From positions 682,001 through 746,000 of the forward strand of contig NZ_JAAIKO010000001.1 in NCBI RefSeq assembly GCF_016107395.1: 64,000 nt of DNA. The letters run 5' to 3'. Numbering within the stretch: position 1 is the stretch's first letter; each line of letters opens with the position of its first letter. Below the pieces are notes generated by a model. It was not told where the DNA came from. It saw only the letters and a list, made by a program, of their open reading frames with translations, and ran no database searches. The stretch is from Streptomyces fildesensis. GTDB taxonomy: Bacteria; Actinomycetota; Actinomycetes; Streptomycetales; Streptomycetaceae. The position numbers were made by a program, and so were the translations under genes. Below, piece after piece: positions 15,898-25,478 of the stretch.

Positions 15898-16681
15898 CGG
15901 AGCCGCGGTTCACCGGTGGGCCCTGCCGGACGGCGCGCGGGGAGGCGCCGAGTTCGCGGCGGCAGGCCTTGTTGAAGGCCTGGAGGTCCGCGATGCCGAC
16001 CGAGGTGGCGACGGCGGGGATGGAGAGCGTCGACTCCACGAGCAGATGCCGGGCGCGTTCCAGGCGGCGTCGCCGGATGTAGGTGACGACCGTGTCGCCG
16101 GTCGCGGCGCGGAACAGCCGGGTGAGGTGGTTGTGCGAGACGCCGGCCGCGCGGGCGACGCCGGGGACCGTCAGCGGGTCGGCGAGGTGCGACTCGATGT
16201 GCGCGATGGCGGCGGCCACGGCGGGGTGCGGGCCGTCGGACGCGGCGGGGGCCGTGAGGTGGGCGACGCGCCACAGGACGGCCCAGATCTCGGCCGCCGT
16301 CCTGGCGGGGCTGCCGGGCTGGGCGGCCACGGCCTGCAGCATCAGGGCGGAGAGCATGGGCAGTTGTGCGCCCGCGTCCTGGATGACGGGGACGCTGCGG
16401 GGCTCGCCCGCCTCCGGGATGCGCAGATGGGCGTAGAGGTGCTCGGAGCGGCCGCGGTAGCGGTATCTGACGGTCGCGCCGGGCGGGACGAGGCTGACGC
16501 GGCCGGGCCGGATGGCGTGCGGGGTGCCGTCGACGGTGAGATCGGCCGTGTAGCGGTAGAGGTGCAGCTGCCACAGGTCGGGGAGCCGGAAGACATCGGT
16601 GTGGCCGGCGGGGCCGTGGACACCGACTCCGAGGTTCACCACCCGAGGTGGCTCGTCGAGGTGGAGGGCGACGGCATCCAT
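15887..16681 (-). CDS. AraC family transcriptional regulator
   Basis: The protein has an N-terminal cupin-like sensor half (RVSLVPPGATVRYRYRGRSEHLYAHLR) and a C-terminal double helix-turn-helix AraC domain. The latter runs from IAHIESHLADPLTVPGVARAAGVSHNHLTRLFRAATGDT to the ADLQAFNKACRRELGASPRAVR signature. The ATG at 16681 gives 264 residues; a GTG at 16717 would add 12. It is divergent from the PhyH dioxygenase gene across 70 bp. The natural inference is that it controls that operon in response to a small ligand. Confidence 0.9.
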   Translation of the reverse strand: MDAVALHLDEPPRVVNLGVGVHGPAGHTDVFRLPDLWQLHLYRYTADLTVDGTPHAIRPGRVSLVPPGATVRYRYRGRSEHLYAHLRIPEAGEPRSVPVIQDAGAQLPMLSALMLQAVAAQPGSPARTAAEIWAVLWRVAHLTAPAASDGPHPAVAAAIAHIESHLADPLTVPGVARAAGVSHNHLTRLFRAATGDTVVTYIRRRRLERARHLLVESTLSIPAVATSVGIADLQAFNKACRRELGASPRAVRQGPPVNRGSGTR

Positions 16682-16751
16682 GGTGAAAACGTACCAGTAG
16701 TGGTGAGTGTGACCCACGCGCTGCCAGGGGTTTCCTTCCTACCGTTGGCGC

Positions 16752-17609
16752 ATGGAAACCAGCACGGAAGCCAGCACTGAGAACAGGGGCCTGTTGAGCT
16801 CCGTCCAGATGGCGCACTTCGTGGCGCACGGCTCGCTGCGCATGGACGCGGTCGTACCCGAGGAGATGAACGAGCGGGCGATGGGCGTCCTGGCGGCCGG
16901 GATACCGGAGGTGCCGTACGGGACGCCGCTGGAGGAGGCTTACGAGCGCGGGTCGTTCGCCCGCGACCTCGTCGAACTCCCGTTGGTGGCGGGCGCGTTG
17001 CGCAGCCTCGTGGGGCCCGGGCCGACCGTCGACCATCACGCGGTGCACATCCGCCGGCCCCGGGACGGGCAGGCGCAGCCGCTGCACGCCGACGCGATCA
17101 TCGACGTACGGCCGGACGCGTTCGACGTACAGCTCATGTACTACCCGCAGCCGGTGACGCTGGAGATGGGCGGCACGCTGAGCGTGCCCGGCAGCCATCT
17201 GCGGCGCACCAACGAGAGCGACACCGGCCGCTACCAGAACCTCCGCGGGCAGACGCGGCTGGTGTGCCCGGCCGGGACCGTGGTGTTCCTGCACCACGGG
17301 ATCTGGCACGGCGGACGGCGCAACGACAGCGACGCCGCGCGCTACATGTTCAAGATCCGGTTCAATCCGACGGTGCGGCAGCTGCGGCTGTGGGACACCG
17401 GCGATCTCGCCGACCCGGCGGTCGCCGCCGAGCTGGGCACGCGCTTCCCCTGGTACGAAGCGGCCGCCGCCCGGCTGGAGTTCCACAACCGGATCAAGCT
17501 GTGGCGGGCGCTGACCGGCGACAGCACGTACGACCTGGACCACTGGATGACGCGGGTCGCCAACCGGCCGCAGCGCGTCGTCCCCGCGCACCTGAGGAGC
17601 GAGGCATGA
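16752..17609 (+). CDS. Phytanoyl-CoA dioxygenase (PhyH) family Fe(II)/2-oxoglutarate oxygenase
   Basis: The 285-residue double-stranded beta-helix protein probably hydroxylates a small molecule with iron and 2-oxoglutarate. The iron triad is visible as H112 and D114 (LHADAIID) and the distal H186 (IWHGG). The downstream arginine needed for 2-oxoglutarate could be in HGGRR or KIRFNP. Substrates of PhyH homologues range from acyl-CoAs to natural products, so none is assigned. The ATG at 16752 is chosen. Its stop overlaps the next start (ATGA), and an AraC regulator is divergent upstream. Confidence 0.88.
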   Translation: METSTEASTENRGLLSSVQMAHFVAHGSLRMDAVVPEEMNERAMGVLAAGIPEVPYGTPLEEAYERGSFARDLVELPLVAGALRSLVGPGPTVDHHAVHIRRPRDGQAQPLHADAIIDVRPDAFDVQLMYYPQPVTLEMGGTLSVPGSHLRRTNESDTGRYQNLRGQTRLVCPAGTVVFLHHGIWHGGRRNDSDAARYMFKIRFNPTVRQLRLWDTGDLADPAVAAELGTRFPWYEAAAARLEFHNRIKLWRALTGDSTYDLDHWMTRVANRPQRVVPAHLRSEA

Positions 17610-17941
17610 GCACCACCTTCGACCCCACCTTCGACCCCACCATGGGCGCCACCAGCACGCTGCGGCAGCGGGTACTGGTGCTGTACCTGGCCACGTCGGC
17701 GCTGGACTCCCAGGTCGTGGGGTGGTCCGCCTACGACGGGACCGGCACGACGTCGCCGACGACCGGGGACAGCGACGAACCGCCGTACGGGACGGGGGTG
17801 GCCGCGCTGTGCGACGGCTGGCGGCTGTTCCAGGCGGCGCAGCTGATCCCGCCGTATCCCGGGCACGAGTACGACACCTCGTTCCTCAAGCACGAGTTCT
17901 TCTTCGAGAAGCTCGTCGACACCGCCCGCCAGGGCGACTGA
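17606..17941 (+). CDS. Small hypothetical protein coupled to the PhyH gene
   Basis: This unrecognised protein of about 111 residues begins MSTTFDPTFDPTMGATSTL. A LRQRVLVLYLATSALDSQVVGWSAYDG segment and a YPGHEYDTSFLKHEFFFEKLVD C-terminus look well folded and conserved-like. The start ATG overlaps the PhyH stop, which implies translational coupling and a shared function. No enzyme motif is seen. A chaperone, substrate-binding or sensor partner for the dioxygenase is possible but unsupported. Confidence 0.75.
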   Translation: MSTTFDPTFDPTMGATSTLRQRVLVLYLATSALDSQVVGWSAYDGTGTTSPTTGDSDEPPYGTGVAALCDGWRLFQAAQLIPPYPGHEYDTSFLKHEFFFEKLVDTARQGD

Positions 17942-17967
17942 GGGCTGAGGAGGCCGGGGGCGATCGC

Positions 17968-18360
17968 TCAGCGTGTGGCGAACGGCCGGTCGGTGGGGAC
18001 GATCTCCCGGCCGAGCGGGACCAGCGAGAGCGGGATCATCTTGAAGTTCGCGATGCCGAACGGGATGCCGATGATCGTCAGGCACAGGGCGATCCCGGTC
18101 ACGATGTGGCCCAGCGCCAGCCACCAGCCGGCGAAGACGATCCAGATGATGTTGCCGATGAGGGAGCCCGCACCGGCGTCGTGCCGTTCGACGGTGGTGC
18201 GGCCGAAGGGCCACAGGGCGTAGTTGGCGATCCGGAAGGAGGCCACGCCCCACGGGATCGTGATGATGAGGATGCAGCAGACCAGGCCGGCGACGGCATA
18301 GGCCATCGCCATCCAGATACCGCAGAGCACGAGCCAGATGATGTTCAGGATCGTCGTCAT
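17968..18360 (-). CDS. yccF: YccF domain inner-membrane protein
   Basis: The 130-residue protein carries two copies of the YccF domain, with [13 protein letters not shown]...[22 protein letters not shown] and [13 protein letters not shown]...[13 protein letters not shown]. Each has two hydrophobic helices. The family is of unknown function in the bacterial inner membrane. The ATG at 18360 overlaps the htpX stop by 4 bp (ATGA), so the two are translated together. This hints at a role in membrane protein quality control. Confidence 0.92.
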   Translation of the reverse strand: MTTILNIIWLVLCGIWMAMAYAVAGLVCCILIITIPWGVASFRIANYALWPFGRTTVERHDAGAGSLIGNIIWIVFAGWWLALGHIVTGIALCLTIIGIPFGIANFKMIPLSLVPLGREIVPTDRPFATR

Positions 18361-19217
18361 GGGCGGTGTCCTGCCATCTGTTCGAGGCGCGCGATGCGCT
18401 CGGCCATCGGGGGGTGGGTGGAGAACAGTTTCGACGTGGTGCCGGGCCGGAACGGGTTCGCGATCATCATATGGCTGGCGGTCTCGAGGCGCGGCTCAGG
18501 CGGTAGCGGCAGCTGCTTGGTGCCCGCGTCCAGCTTGCGCAGCGCGCTGGCGAGGGCGAGGGGGTCGCCGGTGAGGCGGGCGCCGGAGGCGTCGGCCTCG
18601 TACTCGCGGGAGCGGCTGACGGCGAGCTGGATGACGGAGGCGGCCAGCGGGCCGAGGATCATCAGCAGCAGCATGCCGAGGATGCCGGGGCCCTCGTCGT
18701 CGTTGGACCGGCCGACGGGGATCAGCCAGGCGAAGTTGACGAGGAACATGACGACGGAGGCGAGCGCGCCGGCGACCGACGAGATGAGGATGTCGCGGTT
18801 GTAGACATGGCTCAGCTCGTGGCCGATCACGCCGCGCAGCTCGCGTTCGTCGAGGATCTGCAGGATGCCGTCGGTGCAGCAGACCGCCGCGTTGCGCGGA
18901 TTGCGCCCGGTGGCGAAGGCGTTGGGCGCTTCGGTGGGTGAGATGTACAGCCGCGGCATGGGCTGGCGCGCCTCCGTGGAGAGTTCGCGGACCATGCGGT
19001 AGAGCGCGGGGGCCTCGAACTCGCTGACGGGGCGGGCACGCATCGCGCGTAGAGCCAGCTTGTCGCTGTTCCAGTACGCGTAGGCGTTGGTGCCGATCGC
19101 GATGACGAGCGCGACGATGAGCCCCGTCCGGCCGAAGAAGCTGCCGATGACGAGGATGAGTGCGGACAGACCGCCGAGGAGTACGGCGGTCTTCAGCCCA
19201 TTGTGCCGGCGGTGCAC
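18357..19217 (-). CDS. htpX: Membrane zinc metalloprotease HtpX (M48B)
   Basis: The 286-residue enzyme degrades misfolded membrane proteins, with its active site facing the cytoplasm. Two N-terminal hydrophobic segments precede the [25 protein letters not shown] block and the zinc motif HELSH in [13 protein letters not shown]. Two further membrane segments follow, then [13 protein letters not shown] with the third zinc ligand. The GTG at 19217 is chosen for its GGAGGG site 5 bp upstream. Longer readings upstream would run through the promoter. It is co-translated with yccF. Confidence 0.93.
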   Translation of the reverse strand: MHRRHNGLKTAVLLGGLSALILVIGSFFGRTGLIVALVIAIGTNAYAYWNSDKLALRAMRARPVSEFEAPALYRMVRELSTEARQPMPRLYISPTEAPNAFATGRNPRNAAVCCTDGILQILDERELRGVIGHELSHVYNRDILISSVAGALASVVMFLVNFAWLIPVGRSNDDEGPGILGMLLLMILGPLAASVIQLAVSRSREYEADASGARLTGDPLALASALRKLDAGTKQLPLPPEPRLETASHMMIANPFRPGTTSKLFSTHPPMAERIARLEQMAGHRP

Positions 19218-19257
19218 GGTGCGCCCTCCAAGGTGTGCGGCGGGGGAACCTTCTCCC

Positions 19258-19286
19258 CTCTTAGGAGAACCTCCTGTACTGGTCAA
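19258..19286 (-). promoter_or_regulatory. htpX promoter with a palindrome in the spacer
   Basis: On the minus strand, a -35 TTGACC (19281-19286) and a -10 TAAGAG (19258-19263) have exact 17-bp spacing. The spacer holds the palindrome AGGAG-AAC-CTCCT (19263-19275). This could be an operator occluding RNA polymerase. Confidence 0.65.
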
Positions 19287-19334
19287 CGCCACCGGAAGGC
19301 CGCTAGTTCCCTTGTGCACACGCCCCGGGCGGGG

Positions 19335-20963
19335 TCAGAGCAGCGCCCCCGAGGCGTAGCGGAGGACCAGCTGCGGGACGCCGGAGAGCACGATGCCGGC
19401 GACCGCGGTGAGGGCGATGGCGGCGGTGAGCGGGGCGGGCGTCCGGGTGGCGGGCACCGCCACGGCGACCGCACCGGCAACCGCTCCGGAGACCGTTCCC
19501 GTGCCGTCCGCCGCGCCCGTGGCCGCCGCCGGCCCGGCCTCCGGCTTCGCGAACAGGAGCGCGGTCCAGCGCAGGTAGTAGACGAGCGCGATGACCACGT
19601 TGACGGCCATGACGACGGCCAGCCAGGCCGGTCCCGTACCGACGATCGACGAGAAGACCGCGACCTTGGCGAAGAGTCCGATGACGCCCGGCGGCAGCCC
19701 GGCCAGGCAGAGCAGGAAGAACGCCAGCGCGAGAGCCGTCAGCGGGCGGTTCGCGTAGAGCCCCCGGTAGTCGGTCAGGCGGTTGGCGGGGGCCGTTCGG
19801 GCGACGAGGGCGGCCACCGCGAAGGCACCGAGGTTCACGGCCGCGTACATCAGGGCGTACGCCACGGTGGTGCCGATCTGGTGCTGCGGGTCGTCGGAGT
19901 ACGCGGCGGCCGCGATCGGCACCAGCAGATAGCCCGCCTGGCCGATGGAGGACCAGGCCAGCAGCCGGACCGCGCTGTGCGCGAACCCGGCGCGCTGGCG
20001 CAGCGCGGCGACGTTGCCGACCGTCATCGTCAGGGCGGCCAGTACGGCGACGACCGGGCCCCAGACGTCGGCGTACGGCTCGAACGCGATCACGGTGATG
20101 AGGATGAGGCCGGAGAAGCCCGCGGCCTTTCCGACGACCGAGAGGTACGCGGCGATCGGCAGCGGCGCGCCCACGTAGGTGTCGGGTACCCAGAAGTGGA
20201 AGGGCGCGGCGGCGAGCTTGAAGGCGAAGCCCACGAGGGTGAGGACCGCGCCGACCTTGGCGAGCGTCGCCAGCTGCGGCTGTACGTCGCCCAGACCGTC
20301 CGCGATCGACGCCAGGTGGAGGGTGCCGGTGGCGGCGTACACGAAGCTGACGCCGAGCAGCGTGACGGCGGTCGCCGCCACGGAGGAGAGGAAGAACTTG
20401 AGCGCGGCCTCGGACGAGAGCCGGTCGCCGCGTTTGATGCCGACGAGCGCGAAGGCGGGCAGCGTCGTGACCTCCAGGGCGACGACCAGGGTCGCCAGGT
20501 CCCGGGAGGCGGGCAGCAGCGCGGCTCCGGCGGCCGAGGACAGCAGCAGGAACCAGTACTCGCCGGCCGGGTACTTCTCCATGTCGTGCATCGACAGCAG
20601 CGCCGTCAGCAGCGCGCCGCCGATGACGAGGAGCTGGATGACGACGGTGAAGTGGTCGGCCGCGTAGGAGCATTCGCCGGGGTCGGTGGTGAGGCAGAAC
20701 GTCTTGCGGTGGCCGGCCCGGAGCGGGCCCAGGGCCAGCCCGGCCAGGGCGAGGCCGGCGATGGTGACCCAGCCCAGCAGGGCCTTCTTCTCCTTGGGGA
20801 GGAAGAGGTCGGCCACCAGGACGACGAGCGCGACGGCCGCGGGGATCGCCGCCGGGGCGATGGCGATCCAGTCCACGGACTGCACGAGGGAGCCGACGGC
20901 GTCCGCCGCGAGCGTTCCGGTCGCGTGGGAGGAGGCGTGGGAGCCGGTGACGGGGATGCTCAT
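19335..20963 (-). CDS. nuoN2: NADH-quinone oxidoreductase subunit N, second (partial) cluster
   Basis: This 542-residue antiporter-like proton-pumping membrane subunit has about 14 hydrophobic helices. Family blocks include MEKYPAGEYWFLLLSSAAGAALLPAS, FKLAAAPFHFWVPDTYVGAPLP with the conserved lysine region, and LLAWSSIGQAGYLLVP. The C-terminal 70 residues contain an Ala/Gly/Val-rich linker (TGAADGTGTVSGAVAGAVAVAVPAT) before the last helix. The start ATG overlaps the nuoM2 stop (TGATG). It is the last gene of a ten-gene operon without nuoD, E, F or G. Confidence 0.93.
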   Translation of the reverse strand: MSIPVTGSHASSHATGTLAADAVGSLVQSVDWIAIAPAAIPAAVALVVLVADLFLPKEKKALLGWVTIAGLALAGLALGPLRAGHRKTFCLTTDPGECSYAADHFTVVIQLLVIGGALLTALLSMHDMEKYPAGEYWFLLLSSAAGAALLPASRDLATLVVALEVTTLPAFALVGIKRGDRLSSEAALKFFLSSVAATAVTLLGVSFVYAATGTLHLASIADGLGDVQPQLATLAKVGAVLTLVGFAFKLAAAPFHFWVPDTYVGAPLPIAAYLSVVGKAAGFSGLILITVIAFEPYADVWGPVVAVLAALTMTVGNVAALRQRAGFAHSAVRLLAWSSIGQAGYLLVPIAAAAYSDDPQHQIGTTVAYALMYAAVNLGAFAVAALVARTAPANRLTDYRGLYANRPLTALALAFFLLCLAGLPPGVIGLFAKVAVFSSIVGTGPAWLAVVMAVNVVIALVYYLRWTALLFAKPEAGPAAATGAADGTGTVSGAVAGAVAVAVPATRTPAPLTAAIALTAVAGIVLSGVPQLVLRYASGALL

Positions 20964-22531
20964 CAGCTGCCTCCGAGGAGCGAGCGCACGGCCGGGTCGG
21001 TGAGGCCGAGGAGGGCCGCGGGCCACAGGCCGGCGAGGACGGTGAGGGCGGCGAGTGGGGTCCAGGCGGCGAACTCGTAGCCGTGGACGTCGGACAGCAC
21101 CGGCTGCCCGGACTCCGCGGTGCCCTTGTCCCCCATGCAGACGCGGCGCACGACGGCCAGCAGGTACGCGGCGGTGAGCAGGGTGCCGAACGCGGCGACC
21201 GCCGTGAACACCAGGTAGGTGGGGCGGCTGAGCCCGTCGGCGGGTTTGAAGGCGCCGAACATGGCGAGCATCTCGCCCCAGAAGCCGGCCAGCCCCGGCA
21301 GTCCGAGGGAGGCGACGGCGGCGAAGGCGAGCAGGCCGCCGAGGCGGGGGGCCCTGCCGTACAGGGCCGCGCCGTTCTCCCCGGTGAGGCGGTCGAGGTC
21401 GCTCGTTCCGTAGCGGTCCTTGATGGCGCCGACCAGGAAGAAGAGCAGGCCGGTGATGAGGCCGTGGGCGACGTTCGCGAAGAGCGCCCCGTTCACACCG
21501 GTCGGGGTGAGGGTCGCGATGCCGAGCAGCACGAAGCCCATGTGGCCGACGGAGGAGTAGGCGATGAGGCGCTTCAGGTCGCCGCCGGCTCCCTTGCGGG
21601 CCAGTGCGAGGCAGGCGAGGGACCCGTAGACGATGCCGACGACGGCGAACGCGGCCAGGTAGGGCGCGAAGGTGTGCATGCCGTCCGGGGCGACGGGCAG
21701 CGCGATACGGACGAATCCGTAGGTGCCCATCTTGAGCATGACGCCGGCCAGCAGCACGGAGCCGACGGTGGGCGCGGCGGTGTGGGCGTCCGGGAGCCAG
21801 CTGTGCAGCGGCCACATCGGGGCCTTGATCGCGAAGCCGATGCCGATGGCGAGGACGGCGAGCAACTGCGTGGAGTGACCGAGCGACGACCCGTTGTCAG
21901 TGGCGAGTGCCACCATGTCGAATGTGCCCGCTTTCACCCCGATGAGCAGCAGGCCGAGCAGCATGATCACGGAGCCGAGGAGGGTGTAGAGGATGAAGCG
22001 CAGCGAGGCGGCCTCGCGTCCGGCGCCGCCCCAGCGGGCGATGAGGAAGTACATCGGGATGAGGACGGTCTCGAAGGCCAGGAAGAAGAGCATCAGGTCC
22101 AGCACGGCGAAGGTGCTGAGGGTGCCCGCTTCGAGGACGAGGAGCAGGGCGACGAAGGCCTTGGGGGACGGGCCCGCGGGCCTTTTGAAGTAGCTGTGGA
22201 GCGCGCAGAGGAAGGTCAGCAGCGCGGTCAGGACGAGGAGGGGGAGCGAGATGCCGTCGACGCCGAGATGGATGTGGATGTTGAGGGCGGGGATCCACTT
22301 GAGGTCGGTGCTGGCCTGCATCGTCGCCGGGTGGTCGTGGTCGAAGCCGGCCGCGAGGACGATCGCGAGGATCAGTACGGCGCCGGTGACCGTGACGCCG
22401 TGGCGGAGCACGGCCTGGTCCGGGTTGCGTCCCCGGAGGCCGGGCGGCGCGGGGAGCAGGGCTCCGACGGCACCGAGCAGGGGCAGGACCACGATGCCTG
22501 CGAGCACGTACTGGAGGGCGGTGTCGTTCAC
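20963..22531 (-). CDS. nuoM2: NADH-quinone oxidoreductase subunit M, second cluster
   Basis: This 522-residue antiporter-like subunit has the NuoM hallmarks KWIPALNIHIHLGVDGISLPLL and FALIPMYF-type FETVLIPMYFLI. IKAPMWPLHSWLPDAHTAAPT (pumping-channel Lys/His) and LIAYSSVGHMGFVLLGI are also present. It would translocate protons within the membrane arm. The GTG at 22531 lies 3 bp after the nuoL2 stop. The same subunit is encoded again at 53788-55383 in the full complex I operon; this copy is divergent enough to be an old paralogue. Confidence 0.94.
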   Translation of the reverse strand: MNDTALQYVLAGIVVLPLLGAVGALLPAPPGLRGRNPDQAVLRHGVTVTGAVLILAIVLAAGFDHDHPATMQASTDLKWIPALNIHIHLGVDGISLPLLVLTALLTFLCALHSYFKRPAGPSPKAFVALLLVLEAGTLSTFAVLDLMLFFLAFETVLIPMYFLIARWGGAGREAASLRFILYTLLGSVIMLLGLLLIGVKAGTFDMVALATDNGSSLGHSTQLLAVLAIGIGFAIKAPMWPLHSWLPDAHTAAPTVGSVLLAGVMLKMGTYGFVRIALPVAPDGMHTFAPYLAAFAVVGIVYGSLACLALARKGAGGDLKRLIAYSSVGHMGFVLLGIATLTPTGVNGALFANVAHGLITGLLFFLVGAIKDRYGTSDLDRLTGENGAALYGRAPRLGGLLAFAAVASLGLPGLAGFWGEMLAMFGAFKPADGLSRPTYLVFTAVAAFGTLLTAAYLLAVVRRVCMGDKGTAESGQPVLSDVHGYEFAAWTPLAALTVLAGLWPAALLGLTDPAVRSLLGGS

Positions 22532-22534
22532 GGC

Positions 22535-24532
22535 TCACGCTCCGACGGCGACGAGGACGGCGAGTACGACGGCACCGGCCAGCAGCGCGCTGAGATAGGT
22601 CTGGACATTTCCGGTCTGGGCGCGCCGGACGGCCGCGCCGAGCAGGCGCGGCGCCGCGCCCGCTCCCCGTACGTAGGTCTCGACGACCTCGCGGTCGAGG
22701 AAGCGGACGAGGTTCGCGGCGGCGAGCACCGGTCGGACGAAGAGCGCCGTGTAGACGGCGTCGAGGTGGAAGCCGCTCGCCGCGTGGCGGTGCAGGCGGC
22801 CGAGGAGCAGCCGGCCCGGGTCGGCCGGGTCGTCGGACGACGCGATGTCGCCGTAGACGGCGGTGTGCGCGGCGATGGCGGTCGCTTCCGCCTCGGCAGG
22901 CTCGGCGCCCGAGTCGGCGCCGATCGCGCCGAGCGGGGCGGCGGACCGGCGGGCGGCACCGGCCGTCCAGGCGCCGTAGGTGACGAGGACGCCGACGAGG
23001 GCGAGGCCGATGCCGAGGACGGAGGTGAGGAGGGTCGGGGTGAGCTCGGTGCCGTCGAACCACTTCGGGAGGTCGAAGACCGACGGGACGAGGGCGATCA
23101 TGCCGAACGCGACGCTGGGGACGGCGAGCACCCACAGGACGGCGTTCATGATCGCGGGCTCACGGCCGTGGTCGGCGGCGCGCGGCCCGCTGCCCCGGAA
23201 GGCGAGCAGGAAGAGCCGGGTGGCATAGCCGGCGGTGAGCACGGCGGTGATCAGCCCGGCGGCCAGCACGGTCCAGCCGACCGCCGACGGCACGCCGTCG
23301 GTGTGGCCGCCGGAGGCGTGCTCGGCGGCGCGCAGCACCGATTCCTTGGAGAAGAAGCCGGAGAAGGGAGGCAGGGCGGCGAGCGCCGCCAGGGCGATGC
23401 CCATCGTCCACATGGCGTCCGGGGCGCGCTTGCCGAGGTCGCCCATACGGGACATCGCGGAGAGCGAGTTGGTGCCGGCCGCGTGGATGACCACGCCCGC
23501 TCCGAGGAAGAGCAGCGCCTTGAAGGCGCCGTGGGACAGGAGGTGGAAGACGGCGGCGCTGCGGTCGCCCACGGCGAGCGCGCCGGCCATGTAACCGAGC
23601 TGGCCGATCGTCGAATAGGCCAGTACCCGTTTGATGTCGTCCTGGGCGAGGGCCGCGAGACCCGAGCCGATCATGGTGACGGCGGCCATCACGGCGAGGA
23701 CCACGAGCGCGGCCGCGCTGGCGGTGAAGACGGGCAGCAGCCGGGCGACGAGGTAGATGCCGGCCGCGACCATGGTCGCGGCGTGGATCAGCGCGGAGAC
23801 CGGCGTCGGGCCGGCCATCGCGTCGGGCAGCCAGGTGTGCAGCGGGAATTGGGCGGACTTGCCCGCGACTCCGGCGAGCAGCAGCAGCGCGACGATCGTC
23901 GGGTGCTGGAGCTGGCCGTGGGTGGCGGCGGTGAGGATCCCGTTGATGCGGAAGGTGCCCGCGTCGGTGGCGAGCGCGAAGACGCCGATGATGAAGGGGA
24001 CGTCGCCGAGCTTGGTGACGAGGAACGCCTTCATGGACGCCGCGCGGGCGACCTCGGTCTCCCAGTAGTGGCCGACCAGGAAGTACGAGCAGATGCCCAT
24101 GATCTCCCAGCCGACCAGCAGCACCATCAGGTCGCCGGAGTAGACGACCAGGAACATGGCGGCGGTGAAGAGGGAGACCAGGGCGGCGTAGGAGGGGTAA
24201 CGGGGATCGTCGCGCAGGTACGCCGTCGAGTAGAGCTGGACGCAGGTCGCCACGAGGCCGACGAGCACCGCGATCAGGACGGCGAAGCCGTCCAGGTGCA
24301 GGGCGAGGTCGATGGGGACCGAGCCGGTCGGGGTGAGCCGGGTCGCGGCGTCGGTGGGCGCGCCGCTGCCCTGCCGCACGGCGACGACCGCGGCCAGCAC
24401 GAAGGCCGCCGCGGTCGGCAGTACGGCGAGCGGCCGGACGAATCCGGGGGCCCGCCTGCCCAGCAGCAGTCCGGCGGCCGCGCCGAGGAACGGGAGGATG
24501 GGGACCAGCGCGGCAAGGGTCGTGAGGGTCAC
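22535..24532 (-). CDS. nuoL2: NADH-quinone oxidoreductase subunit L, second cluster
   Basis: The 665-residue distal membrane subunit contains [82 protein letters not shown] and [13 protein letters not shown] follow. This is the standard NuoL order with the pumping Lys and His residues. The C-terminal part corresponds to the long lateral helix and last TM helix. The GTG at 24532 overlaps the nuoK2 stop by 4 bp. Membrane-arm genes L, M and N are all intact, so proton (or sodium) pumping remains possible. Confidence 0.94.
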   Translation of the reverse strand: MTLTTLAALVPILPFLGAAAGLLLGRRAPGFVRPLAVLPTAAAFVLAAVVAVRQGSGAPTDAATRLTPTGSVPIDLALHLDGFAVLIAVLVGLVATCVQLYSTAYLRDDPRYPSYAALVSLFTAAMFLVVYSGDLMVLLVGWEIMGICSYFLVGHYWETEVARAASMKAFLVTKLGDVPFIIGVFALATDAGTFRINGILTAATHGQLQHPTIVALLLLAGVAGKSAQFPLHTWLPDAMAGPTPVSALIHAATMVAAGIYLVARLLPVFTASAAALVVLAVMAAVTMIGSGLAALAQDDIKRVLAYSTIGQLGYMAGALAVGDRSAAVFHLLSHGAFKALLFLGAGVVIHAAGTNSLSAMSRMGDLGKRAPDAMWTMGIALAALAALPPFSGFFSKESVLRAAEHASGGHTDGVPSAVGWTVLAAGLITAVLTAGYATRLFLLAFRGSGPRAADHGREPAIMNAVLWVLAVPSVAFGMIALVPSVFDLPKWFDGTELTPTLLTSVLGIGLALVGVLVTYGAWTAGAARRSAAPLGAIGADSGAEPAEAEATAIAAHTAVYGDIASSDDPADPGRLLLGRLHRHAASGFHLDAVYTALFVRPVLAAANLVRFLDREVVETYVRGAGAAPRLLGAAVRRAQTGNVQTYLSALLAGAVVLAVLVAVGA

Positions 24533-24915
24533 GCGGTGGCCTCTGCCTTCTCGTCTGCCGCCGCGTCCGGCGTGCTGCCCGCGCCGGCCGGACCGGTTCC
24601 GGCGAGGCCGTTCTCGGCGAGGTCGGTGAGCCTGTCGACGTCGGAGCTGCCGCGGTTGCGGTAGACGAGCAGCACGATCGCCAGACCGATGCCGATCTCG
24701 GCGGCGGCGATGGTGATGGTGAAGAGCGTCAGCGCCTGGCCGGCGTGCAGGGTGTCGCGGAGCCAGACGTCGAACGCGACGAGGTTGAGGTTGACCGCGT
24801 TCAGCATCAGCTCGACGGACATCAGGACGAGGATCGCGTTGCGGCGGCCGAGGACGCCGTAGAGCCCGATGGAGAAGAGGAGGACCGCGAGCACGGCGGG
24901 ATAGGCGAGGTGCAT
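24529..24915 (-). CDS. nuoK2: NADH-quinone oxidoreductase subunit K, second cluster
   Basis: This 128-residue three-helix membrane subunit has NuoK signatures [32 protein letters not shown] and [20 protein letters not shown]. Both conserved membrane glutamates (VELM and AAEIG) are kept. The C-terminal 35 residues are a charged Ala/Gly tail not found in the shorter 99-residue NuoK of the main cluster. The ATG at 24915 overlaps the nuoJ2 stop by one base. Confidence 0.94.
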   Translation of the reverse strand: MHLAYPAVLAVLLFSIGLYGVLGRRNAILVLMSVELMLNAVNLNLVAFDVWLRDTLHAGQALTLFTITIAAAEIGIGLAIVLLVYRNRGSSDVDRLTDLAENGLAGTGPAGAGSTPDAAADEKAEATA

Positions 24916-25478
24916 CAGCTCTCCTTGTCCTGGTCCTGGTTCTTGCGGGACAGCACGATGGCACCGACCAGGGCGGCGAGCAGCAGCACCGACAGCGCCT
25001 CGAACGGCAGCACCCAGTGCTGGAAGAGGGTCTGCCCGGTGACCTTGGTGGAGCCCTGGACCGAACCGTCCAGCTCGATCCACGTGGTGCGGAACGCGTC
25101 GACGACCACCCAGACCAGGGTGATCGCGGAGGCGGCCGCCACCGTGACCGCGACCCAGCGGTTGTCGGAGTCCGCGTCCGGGGAGCGGCCGATGGGCGCC
25201 CGGGTGAGCATCAGCCCGAACAGGATCAGGACCACGACGGAACCGACGTAGATCAGCACCTGCACCCAGGCGATGAACTCCGCCGTCAGCAGCAGGTACT
25301 CGACGGCGAGCCCGCCGAGCGCGACCACCAGCCACAGCGCGGCGTGCACCAGCTGCTTGGTGGTGACGGAGATCAGGGCGGCGCCGAGGGTGGCGATACC
25401 GACGAGGACGAAGGCGATCTCGACCCCGGTCGGGGACAGGAATCCGGAAGGGGCCGCGGCGGCGGCTGCGAGGCTCAT
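24915..25478 (-). CDS. nuoJ2: NADH-quinone oxidoreductase subunit J, second cluster
   Basis: The 187-residue membrane subunit has five hydrophobic helices. Its core is [52 protein letters not shown], which includes the pi-bulge helix 3 region of NuoJ. The ATG at 25478 overlaps the nuoI2 stop (ATGA). It is shorter than the main-cluster NuoJ (278 residues), which has an extra C-terminal cytosolic domain. Confidence 0.93.
   Translation of the reverse strand: MSLAAAAAAPSGFLSPTGVEIAFVLVGIATLGAALISVTTKQLVHAALWLVVALGGLAVEYLLLTAEFIAWVQVLIYVGSVVVLILFGLMLTRAPIGRSPDADSDNRWVAVTVAAASAITLVWVVVDAFRTTWIELDGSVQGSTKVTGQTLFQHWVLPFEALSVLLLAALVGAIVLSRKNQDQDKES

Noticed and set aside
19218..19319. Longer HtpX start at 19319
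   Set aside because: It would translate through the -35/-10 promoter. The GTG at 19217 has a good ribosome site.
21083..24664. A plus-strand open frame of about 1,190 codons opposite nuoM2/nuoL2
   Set aside because: It is antisense to nuo2 genes, has low-complexity Glu/Gly/Arg composition and no domain. It is a codon-bias shadow.
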